Assembly: GCF_000337575.1 (NCBI RefSeq)
Contig: NZ_AOIM01000041.1
Span: 461 to 59,726 of the forward strand
DNA from: Natrialba hulunbeirensis JCM 10989
Lineage (GTDB): Archaea; Halobacteriota; Halobacteria; Halobacteriales; Natrialbaceae
DNA length: 59,266 nucleotides
Direction: 5' to 3'
How positions within the stretch are numbered: the stretch's first letter is position 1; each line of letters opens with the position of its first letter. The position numbers were made by a program, and so were the translations under genes. This document shows positions 53,286-59,266 of this stretch, one piece after another. The notes under the pieces are model-generated. The model did no database searches and was not told the origin of the DNA. It was given only the letters and a program-made list of their open reading frames with translations.

Positions 53286-55259
53286 TTACTTCCCCTCGAA
53301 GTTCGGCTCGCCGTCACCCATGAACGCCGTAATACCCTCCATCAGGTCGTCCGTCGCCATCAGGTGACCGAACGCGGAAGCCTCGTACTCGAGTCCCGCC
53401 TCAGTGTCGTCGCGACCTGCGAGCATCGCGCGCTTGGTGAACTTCTGGGCGATCGGTGGGCCGCCGGCGAGTTTTGCAGCGAGGTCGAACGCAGCGTCCT
53501 CGAGGTCGTCGTTCTCGACGACGTCGTTGACGAAGCCGTAGTCTGCCATCACGTCGGCCTCGTAGCGCTCTGCGGTGAAGATAATCTCCTTCGCGCGGCC
53601 CTCGCCGACGATCTGGGAGAGGCGCTGGGTGCCGCCCCAGCCGGGGATCAGGCCGAGGTTGAGTTCGGGCTGGCCGAACTCCGAGCGTTCGCTTGCAACG
53701 CGCAGGTCGGCACAGGTTGCGAGTTCCATCCCGCCACCGAGACAGAAGCCGTCGATACCGGCGACGACCGGCAGGTCACAGGACTCGAGTTCGCCGAAGG
53801 TGGACTGGCCGTTCTTCGAGAGTTCGATCGCCCCGAGGGAGTCCGCACCGCCGGCGGCCATGCTCTGGACGTCGGCACCGGCCGAGAAGGCCTTCTCGCC
53901 CTCGCCGGTGATGAGAATCGCGCGGACCTCGTCGTCCTCTTCGAGCAGGTCGATGGCCTCGGAGAGTTCGGCGAGCAGGTCGTCGCTGATCGTGTTCATG
54001 CGGTGTGGTCGGTCGAGCACGATGTGGCCGACCATCTCGCCGGGGTACTCGACGCGGATGGCGTCGAAGTCGACGCCGTCCTCGTCCTCCTCGCTCTCGT
54101 AGAAGCCGCCCTCGTCGGCGCGCTCTGCGAGGAAGTCAGCCGGCGCGTATCGCTCGTGACCGGTCTCGTCGTAGGCCTCCTCGAGCGTCTCGAGGAGAGT
54201 GTCGAGGCCGTACTCGTCGACCAGCTTGACCGGCCCGTCCGGGAAGCCAGCACCGAGCTGCACTGCCTCGTCGATCGAGGCCGGCGGCGCAACGTCGTTG
54301 CCGATCAGCTTCGCGGCCTCGTTGGCCATCGTCGCGAGCAGGCGCTCCTTGACGAACTCCGACTGCTCGTCGGTCGGAATCTCGGCACCGGGACCGTCCT
54401 CGTAGTCGTAGAAGCCCTTGCCCGTCTTCTTGCCGAGTTCTTCGTTCTCCACCTTCTCCTCGAGAAGCGGCGCTGGCTCGTAGGCCTCACCGAGCACGTC
54501 GTGCATGTACTCGAGGACGTGGAAGCTCACGTCGTTGCCGACCTGGTCGCCGAGTTCGAAGCTGCCCATCGGGAGACCCATGTCGTACTTCGTGGTCGAG
54601 TCGACCTCCGAGATGGTGGCTTCGTCCTCGCTGACGAGCCAGGAGGCTTCGTTCATCAGGGGGACGAGGATGCGGTTGACGATGAAGCCGGGCGAGTCCT
54701 TGTGGACGCGCACTGGCGTCTTGCCGAAGTCGTCGGCAAGCTCCTCGATGACGTCGAGCGTGTCGTCGGAACTCTCCGCACCGGAGATGACCTCGACGAG
54801 CTGCATGCGGACCGGCGGGTTGAAGAAGTGCATGCCACAGAACTGCTCGGGGCGCTCGGTCACGTCGGCGAGGTCCGTGATCGAGAGGCTCGAGGTGTTC
54901 GTCGCGAAGATGGTGTGGTCGGGCGCGTACTCTTCGACCTCACCGTAGACGTCCTTCTTGATCTCCATCTTCTCCGGGACGGCCTCGATGACGACATCGG
55001 CGTTGCCAACGGCTTCCTCGACGTCGACGATCGGCGTGACGCGCTCGAGCGCGGCGTCGGCTTCGTCCTGGCTGAGCTGGTCCTTTTCGGCGAGCTTGTT
55101 GAGCGACCACTCGATCTGCTCGTAGCCGTTCTGGACGAATTCTTCCTTGATGTCGCGCAGTGCGACGTCGTAGCCGGCCATCGCGGCGACCTCCGCGATG
55201 CCGTGTCCCATGTTCCCTGCACCGAGAACTGCGACGGTGTTGATATCTTCCAGTTCCAT
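53286..55259 (-). CDS. 3-hydroxyacyl-CoA dehydrogenase / enoyl-CoA hydratase fusion protein
   Basis: 657 residues. Residues 1-185 are the NAD-binding domain (VAVLGAGNMGHGIAEVAAMA; the ADVVIEAVPEK and NTSSLSITDLA regions), 186-380 the C-terminal helical HCDH domains (DKVGNDVSF-like GDQVGNDVSFHVLEYMHDVL), and 400-655 a crotonase domain (RPHRMNTISDDLLAELSEA, GEGEKAFSAGADVQSM, GIDGFCLGGGMELATCADLR). Order dehydrogenase then hydratase is common in haloarchaea. Divergent from the acyl-CoA dehydrogenase gene, so the two provide successive beta-oxidation steps. No thiolase is adjacent. Confidence 0.93.
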   Translation of the reverse strand: MELEDINTVAVLGAGNMGHGIAEVAAMAGYDVALRDIKEEFVQNGYEQIEWSLNKLAEKDQLSQDEADAALERVTPIVDVEEAVGNADVVIEAVPEKMEIKKDVYGEVEEYAPDHTIFATNTSSLSITDLADVTERPEQFCGMHFFNPPVRMQLVEVISGAESSDDTLDVIEELADDFGKTPVRVHKDSPGFIVNRILVPLMNEASWLVSEDEATISEVDSTTKYDMGLPMGSFELGDQVGNDVSFHVLEYMHDVLGEAYEPAPLLEEKVENEELGKKTGKGFYDYEDGPGAEIPTDEQSEFVKERLLATMANEAAKLIGNDVAPPASIDEAVQLGAGFPDGPVKLVDEYGLDTLLETLEEAYDETGHERYAPADFLAERADEGGFYESEEDEDGVDFDAIRVEYPGEMVGHIVLDRPHRMNTISDDLLAELSEAIDLLEEDDEVRAILITGEGEKAFSAGADVQSMAAGGADSLGAIELSKNGQSTFGELESCDLPVVAGIDGFCLGGGMELATCADLRVASERSEFGQPELNLGLIPGWGGTQRLSQIVGEGRAKEIIFTAERYEADVMADYGFVNDVVENDDLEDAAFDLAAKLAGGPPIAQKFTKRAMLAGRDDTEAGLEYEASAFGHLMATDDLMEGITAFMGDGEPNFEGK

Positions 55260-55310
55260 GGGTCAGTGTGCAATGGGAACCCGTTTGAACGTTTCCCTCT
55301 TCGCGGAAGG

Positions 55311-55327
55311 AAACTCTCTTTGAGTTT
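55311..55327. promoter_or_regulatory. Dyad AAACTC-N5-GAGTTT between divergent beta-oxidation genes
   Basis: A perfect 6-bp inverted repeat with 5-nt spacer lies in the 115-nt gap between the divergent HBD-fusion and ACD genes. It is a candidate shared operator; the role is inferred. Confidence 0.4.
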
Positions 55328-55343
55328 ACAGCCGGTTACAAAG

Positions 55344-55353
55344 CTCTTTATCG
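55344..55353 (+). promoter_or_regulatory. TATA box of the acyl-CoA dehydrogenase gene
   Basis: CTCTTTATCG, centred 27 nt before ATG 55375; fits a leaderless transcript and supports that start over the TTG at 55369. Confidence 0.65.
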
Positions 55354-55374
55354 CTCGGATAGTAATGATTGTGC

Positions 55375-56526
55375 ATGGAATTCGGTCTCTCCGAAGAGCA
55401 ACAACAGATCCGCGAAGAGGTACAGCGGTTCGCCGAGAACGAAATCGTTCCCGTCGCCGAGGAGTACGACACCGAGGAGAAGTACCCACACGACGTCATC
55501 GACAAGGCCGCCGAGATGGGCCTGACTGGCTCGTACATCCCGATCGACTACGGCGGTGCCGGCTACTCCATCCTCGACACCGCGATCATTACCGAGGAAC
55601 TGTTCTCCTACGACCCGGGTATCGCGCTGTCGATCGTCTCGACCTCCTTCGGCTGTGAGGCGATCATGAACTTCGGGACAGAAGACCAGAAGGAGCGCTT
55701 CCTCGAACCCGTCGCGATGGGCGAGAAAATCTCCGGCGCAGCAATCTCCGAACCCGACACCGGCTCTGACGTCTCCTCCGTCTCGACGCGCGCCGAGAAG
55801 GACGGCGACGAGTGGGTGATCAACGGCAACAAGATGTGGATCACCAACGGGACCGTCGGCGACTTCTTCGTCGTCCTCTGTAAGACCAACCCCGACGCAC
55901 AGGGTCGCTACAACGGCTTCAGCCAGATCGTCGTCGAATCCGACCGCGACGGCTTCTCCGCCGAGAAGATCACCGGCAAACTGGGTATCCGCGCCTCCGA
56001 CACCGCCGAACTCGTCTTCGACGATGTCCGCGTCCCCGAAGAGAACCTCGTCGGTACCAAGGACGCCGCGTTCATGCAGCAGATGCAGTTCTTCGACGAG
56101 ACCCGGACCGCCGTCGCCGCACAGGGCGTCGGCATCGCGAAGGGTGCCACGCGCGCGGCACTCGAGTACGCCCAGGACCGCGAGCAGTTCGGGCAGTCGA
56201 TTTCGGAGTTCCAGGCGATCCAGCACAAGCTTGCTGAGATGGCGACGGACACCGAGGCAGCCCGCAACCTGACGTACAAGGCGGCTTGGAACGTCGACCA
56301 AGGCAACGACATCACGAAGCTGGCGTCGATGGCGAAGGAGTACGCCTCCCGTATCGCCGTCGACGTTGCTGACGAGGCTGTCCAGATCCACGGCGGCGCT
56401 GGCTACGTCAACGACTTCCCGGTCGAGCGACTCTACCGCGACGCGAAGATTACGCAGATCTACGAGGGGACCTCGGAGATTCAGAAGAACGTTATCGCGC
56501 GCGAGATGCTCGGCAAGGGCTTCTAA
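55375..56526 (+). CDS. Acyl-CoA dehydrogenase
   Basis: 383 residues from ATG 55375 ([19 protein letters not shown]). Family motifs: [20 protein letters not shown] (FAD/substrate), [39 protein letters not shown] and the end [19 protein letters not shown], in which the Glu is the usual short/medium-chain catalytic base position. C-terminal residues [21 protein letters not shown] carry the flavin-contact motif. Length and topology are normal for FAD-dependent short- to medium-chain dehydrogenases. It needs ETF, which is not in this window. Followed by hairpin-rich DNA. Confidence 0.95.
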   Translation: MEFGLSEEQQQIREEVQRFAENEIVPVAEEYDTEEKYPHDVIDKAAEMGLTGSYIPIDYGGAGYSILDTAIITEELFSYDPGIALSIVSTSFGCEAIMNFGTEDQKERFLEPVAMGEKISGAAISEPDTGSDVSSVSTRAEKDGDEWVINGNKMWITNGTVGDFFVVLCKTNPDAQGRYNGFSQIVVESDRDGFSAEKITGKLGIRASDTAELVFDDVRVPEENLVGTKDAAFMQQMQFFDETRTAVAAQGVGIAKGATRAALEYAQDREQFGQSISEFQAIQHKLAEMATDTEAARNLTYKAAWNVDQGNDITKLASMAKEYASRIAVDVADEAVQIHGGAGYVNDFPVERLYRDAKITQIYEGTSEIQKNVIAREMLGKGF

Positions 56527-56601
56527 CAACCTTTTACTCTGCGGTCTTTCGGGCTCACGATAGAACCTGTCGTGAGCCCGCTGTCCCTCGGTAAAAGGTT
56601 G
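56527..56601 (+). terminator. Nested perfect hairpins immediately after the acd stop
   Basis: Outer stem CAACCTTTTAC (56527-56537) / GTAAAAGGTTG (56591-56601), 11 bp; inner stem CGGGCTCACGA (56550-56560) / TCGTGAGCCCG (56570-56580), 11 bp with a 9-nt loop. Both stems are perfect and the first begins directly at the stop codon. Likely terminator or structured 3' end; elements of this type (AAAAGGTTGATCAAAAG) appear after other haloarchaeal genes. Confidence 0.6.
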
Positions 56602-56854
56602 ATCAAAAGCACTCCTCGCTTCCGGAGTCGCTCGTCGGCCCGAGCGCTGCGCGGCGCGCAGCGCTCGGAGAACGGCGTCACTCGGGTTCTTCGAACCGCT
56701 CGTTCGCCGAGAGATGGCTCCTTCAAAAGGAGGGCTGTTCCTTGCTCGCGGCGCTACTCTTTCTCGCACCTCACTCTTCGACCGTGTGGCGAGTTTCCGC
56801 TTCGAGACGATCCCGTGGAGAGGATGTAGAAGGAGTTGTCCTCGTGAGACGACG
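56602..56854. other. Intergenic continuation with further hairpins
   Basis: A 13-bp perfect stem at 56640-56652 / 56656-56668 (CGAGCGCTGCGC-type) with a 3-nt loop, and CTCCTT-CAA-AAGGAG at 56718-56732. The short plus-strand frame 56572-56829 is Arg-rich and looks spurious. Convergent genes border both ends. Confidence 0.55.
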
Positions 56855-58267
56855 CTAGTCGTCGCTGGGATCAGGAGCAGGATTTGGTTTGTCGTCCACG
56901 GGAGCGGCGTCCTCGGCGTCGAACAGCGGACTCTGCTCACCGGGGACGATGGTGTTGAGAATCAGCGCCGAGAGCGCGGTCAGGATCACCGGCTCGCCGA
57001 AGAACGTCTGGGCCGCGTTCGGCAGCCCGCTGATGGCTTCGGGGGTCGTCGCGATCCCGAGTCCGAGGCCGAGCGAGACGGCGACGATGACCATATTGCG
57101 GCGGTTGAGTTCAGTGTGCAGGACGATCAGCCGGAAGCCGCTGGCGGCGACCATGCCGACCATCAGGAGGACTGCGCCGCCGAAGACGGCGCTCGGAATG
57201 GTCGTGACCAGGGCACCCGTTACCGGGCTGAGGCCGAGTATCGCGAGAATGACGCCGCTGATACCGACGACGTGGCGGCTCATCACGCCCGTGAAGGTAA
57301 CGATACCGACGTTCTGGGAGAACGAGGTCACCGGGAACGTACCGAAGATCGAGCCGAGCGAGCTCAGCGAGCCGTCGTTGAACAGCGCACCGCGGAACTC
57401 GCGGTCGTCGGGGTTTCGTCCCTCTGCGGCGGTGACGCCGGACATGTCGCCCACGGTCTCCATCGCGGAGACCAGAAAGAGGAACGCGAAGACGAGGATC
57501 GCGATCGGTTCGAACTCGAATCCGAAGTGGGTCGGCGACGGGAACGCGATTGCATCCGCACTCCCCACCGACGAGAAGTCGACGAGTCCGAAGCCGTAGA
57601 CCAGATCCAGTGCGAGCGCGGCGGCGTAGCCAATGGCGATCGAAGCGAGAATACTCAACAGTCGAGTAACCCCACGCGTGAGCATGTTGAGTCCGACTGC
57701 GATAGCCAGCACGAGCGCCGCTAGACCGATGTGATGCACAGCGCCGAACTCGCCTGCCTCCTGTGCTGCGGACCCTCCGGCGGCGTAGTCCATGCCCGTC
57801 GGAATCAGGTAGAGTCCGATAATCACCACGACGAGTCCGGTCACGAGCGGCGGGAAGAAGGGTTTGATGCGCTTGAACTGCCAGCCGATGAGGCCCTCGA
57901 CGACGAACCCGGTGACGAGAATCGCGCCGAAGACAGTTGCCATGCCGAACTCGATGCCGATCGTCGTCGCCGCACCGACGAACGTAAAACTCGATCCCAT
58001 GACGATCGGCAGTTTCGCACCGATGGGACCGATCGTGTACGCCTGGATTATCGTCGCCAGCCCGGAAAAGAGCAACACCATCTGGACGATGTATGCCGTG
58101 TCGGCCCCATCGAGTCCGACGTTGCCAGCGACGATGTACGCCACCGCCGTCGCCGGCACGATCATCACCGCGACGTGTTGCAACCCGAGCAGGATCGACT
58201 TCGCCATCGGCGGCTTCTCGTCGAGTCCGTACTCGAGTTCGATGCCGTCCCCTGGTTCGTTCGTCAT
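56855..58267 (-). CDS. NCS2-family xanthine/uracil permease
   Basis: 470 residues with about fourteen membrane segments. NCS2 features: the helix-1 site LLGLQHVAVMIVPATAVAYI, the QAYTIGPIGAKLPIVMGSSFTFV segment, ETVGDMSGVTAAEGRNPDDR and the signature FGTFPVTSFSQNVGIVTFTG. Imports xanthine, uric acid, uracil or another base using an ion gradient. Same strand as the purine phosphoribosyltransferase gene upstream (gap 194 nt). The GTAAAAAATC TATA element at 58295-58304 lies about 32 nt before the ATG. Confidence 0.93.
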   Translation of the reverse strand: MTNEPGDGIELEYGLDEKPPMAKSILLGLQHVAVMIVPATAVAYIVAGNVGLDGADTAYIVQMVLLFSGLATIIQAYTIGPIGAKLPIVMGSSFTFVGAATTIGIEFGMATVFGAILVTGFVVEGLIGWQFKRIKPFFPPLVTGLVVVIIGLYLIPTGMDYAAGGSAAQEAGEFGAVHHIGLAALVLAIAVGLNMLTRGVTRLLSILASIAIGYAAALALDLVYGFGLVDFSSVGSADAIAFPSPTHFGFEFEPIAILVFAFLFLVSAMETVGDMSGVTAAEGRNPDDREFRGALFNDGSLSSLGSIFGTFPVTSFSQNVGIVTFTGVMSRHVVGISGVILAILGLSPVTGALVTTIPSAVFGGAVLLMVGMVAASGFRLIVLHTELNRRNMVIVAVSLGLGLGIATTPEAISGLPNAAQTFFGEPVILTALSALILNTIVPGEQSPLFDAEDAAPVDDKPNPAPDPSDD

Positions 58268-58294
58268 CTATGACTGGGGTCTGACGATCGAGGC

Positions 58295-58304
58295 GTAAAA
58301 AATC
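58295..58304 (-). promoter_or_regulatory. TATA box of the nucleobase permease gene
   Basis: Minus strand GATTTTTTAC, about 28-37 nt before ATG 58267; own promoter in addition to any read-through from hpt. Confidence 0.55.
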
Positions 58305-58461
58305 TCGTATATGCGCTCAGAACAGTGTCTTGTACGCACCTGAATATACACTATCGTGTATACAACTCGGGTTCCGTGGAACACAGCATGCGCTCATCAG
58401 TTTGTGGTATTGCGGGTGAGTGTGCTGCGTACTCGAGTCCAATTCGGTTCCAAAATCGCAA

Positions 58462-59007
58462 TCAGTGAACGACGACCTCGCCGTCCTCGACCGTAATGTC
58501 GATGAGGCTCGTCGCGTCGAACTCGGTGTCGTCGAGGGCGGAGGGGCCAACTTTCCGCATGACGACGACGATGTCGGAGATGTCGGCACCGATGTCGTCC
58601 AGGGCGGTACAGATCGAGGCCAGGGTGCCGCCGGTCGAGAGCATGTCGTCGATGATGACGACGCGGTCGCTGGGTTCGACGTCGTTGATGTACATCTCCG
58701 ATTCGGAGTAGCCGGTTTCCTGGTGGAGCGAGACTTCTCCCTCGAGGCCGTACTCGCGCTTGCGGATGACGACGAGCGGGATGTCCGTCTGGAGCGAGAC
58801 GGCGGTTGCGAGGTGGATGCCCATCGCTTCGGGGGCGACGATCTTGTCGACGTTCAGATCGGCGGTTTGCATGACTTCGACGACGACCTCGCGCAACAGT
58901 GCGGGGTCGAGCATCGGGACGCCGTTGCTGATCGGGTGGACGAGGTACTCGTAGCCGTCCTTGTCGATGATCGGCGCGTCGTCGAGCGACTCGAGGAGTC
59001 GGTCCAT
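58462..59007 (-). CDS. hpt: Hypoxanthine/guanine phosphoribosyltransferase (archaeal hpt type)
   Basis: 181 residues. The PRPP loop is [20 protein letters not shown] (about 115-134). Other features are [20 protein letters not shown] and [22 protein letters not shown], matching the archaeal HGPRTase/APT-related group, which salvages hypoxanthine or guanine with PRPP. The start [21 protein letters not shown] is the family start. The nucleobase permease gene lies downstream on the same strand, giving an import-and-salvage pair. Confidence 0.93.
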   Translation of the reverse strand: MDRLLESLDDAPIIDKDGYEYLVHPISNGVPMLDPALLREVVVEVMQTADLNVDKIVAPEAMGIHLATAVSLQTDIPLVVIRKREYGLEGEVSLHQETGYSESEMYINDVEPSDRVVIIDDMLSTGGTLASICTALDDIGADISDIVVVMRKVGPSALDDTEFDATSLIDITVEDGEVVVH

Positions 59008-59112
59008 GGAGTGGGTTGGGGAAATCGTGGCAAAAGGGGTTCGTTCTCGGCGTCGGTTGAGGACGGGTCACTCGGGTGGCTGGGGCGTCGGGGATACCGG
59101 CGCCATCCCTGG

Positions 59113-59266
59113 TTACCCGTCGGAGTCTGAATCGGTGTCGCCGTTGTCGGAGTCTGAATCGGTGTCGCCGTTGTCGGAGTCCGAGTCGGTGTCGCCGTTG
59201 TCGGAGTCCGAGTCGGTGTCGCCATTCGTGCGGTCTGAGTCCGTGTCCGAATCAGTGTCACCGCTG
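59113..59266 (-). CDS. C-terminal end of a protein made of Asp/Ser-rich 9-residue repeats
   Basis: Partial, entering from the right edge; 50 residues end at TAA (59113-59115). The residues are repeats of N-G-D-T-D-S-D-S-D, encoded by 27-bp tandem DNA units. The D-x-D-x-D spacing resembles calcium-binding thrombospondin-3-like loops of secreted proteins, but a simple acidic spacer is also possible. Whatever domain comes before lies outside the window. Confidence 0.6.
   Translation of the reverse strand, partial: SGDTDSDTDSDRTNGDTDSDSDNGDTDSDSDNGDTDSDSDNGDTDSDSDG
59119..59226. repeat. Four 27-bp tandem repeats
   Basis: Units start at 59119, 59146, 59173 and 59200, each GTCGGAGTC..GTGTCGCCGTT-like, with only silent changes among the first three and one CCATT in the last. 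Encodes the Asp-rich repeat of the minus-strand gene. Confidence 0.85.

Noticed and set aside
53364-55658. 764-codon frame antisense to the HBD fusion
   Set aside because: Leu/Val/Asp/Glu-rich shadow frame without motifs; the minus-strand frame carries every catalytic motif.
56572-56829. 85-codon frame in the hairpin region
   Set aside because: Arg/Ser-rich, generated by palindromic DNA; no conserved pattern.
55348-56940. 530-codon frame antisense to the acyl-CoA dehydrogenase
   Set aside because: Shadow; runs through the hairpin cluster and the neighbouring gene.
59119-59226. Possible CRISPR or integron repeat
   Set aside because: Direct 27-bp units without spacers that remain in frame as protein repeats.

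Overview
The window is chromosomal DNA of a halophilic archaeon (class Halobacteria, probably a Natrialbales-type organism; species not determinable from sequence alone). Reasons: very high GC with strong GC at third codon positions, strongly acidic proteins, Tat-type lipoprotein signals, TATA boxes about 25-32 nt upstream of mostly leaderless starts, and haloarchaeal hallmark proteins (Bat-type HTH regulator, RPA/RPA-associated protein pair, three-subunit propionyl-CoA carboxylase with PccX, PhiH1-repressor-like winged helix). No rRNA, tRNA or CRISPR array was recognised.

Layout. 1-2.4 kb: the 5' end of a TnpB-type transposon gene with a hairpin-rich element end, then a tight leftward operon sco - tlpA-like - ccdA (copper/thiol chemistry outside the membrane). 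2.8-6.1 kb: a tiny zinc-finger protein and the otsA-otsB trehalose pair. 6.3-11 kb: small regulators, a large Bat-family regulator, an MTH865 protein and a ribbon-helix-helix protein. 11-17.4 kb: cobyric acid synthase, an ABC transporter (ATPase and permease) and corrinoid adenosyltransferase. 17.5-24.2 kb: an SDR, a GlpA-like flavoprotein without its usual C-terminal domain, MsrA, the archaeal riboflavin reductase, a lipoprotein, and an Lrp regulator divergent from an alanine dehydrogenase/ornithine cyclodeaminase. 24.3-28.7 kb: rpa - rpap - phosphoesterase replication/repair operon plus a small protein. 29-34.8 kb: livHMGF for branched-chain amino acid uptake, facing a substrate-binding lipoprotein that reads as a circular permutation. 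34.9-48.4 kb: NSS transporter, pccB-pccX-pccA, a ubiquitin-like protein, Usp, methyltransferases, acyl-CoA ligase with enoyl-CoA hydratase, dUTPase-like protein, M20 amidase. 48.5-53.1 kb: creatininase-family amidase, NikR, cupin, a sensor histidine kinase. 53.3-59 kb: a fused hydroxyacyl-CoA dehydrogenase/enoyl-CoA hydratase divergent from acyl-CoA dehydrogenase, then a nucleobase permease and purine phosphoribosyltransferase. The right edge holds the end of a protein made of aspartate-rich 9-residue repeats.

Physiology: acyl-CoA and propionyl-CoA catabolism genes are scattered through the second half (PCC, ligase, hydratase, HBD fusion, ACD) and fit amino-acid and fatty-acid use; liv, NSS and alanine dehydrogenase fit amino-acid uptake and breakdown; otsAB fits compatible-solute production.

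The strongest unusual signal is the substrate-binding protein at 33495-34772. Behind a normal lipoprotein signal, the C-terminal half of a LivK/LivJ-type protein comes first and the N-terminal half second, with a clean stop after the latter. A nine-unit octamer repeat lies just beyond its 3' end. Other notable items are a histidine-rich loop inside Sco, hexamer tracts (GAACTG)n right after two unrelated stop codons, nested perfect hairpins after the acyl-CoA dehydrogenase gene, and recurrent Ser-Asp/Ser-Glu hexanucleotide tracts inside several genes.
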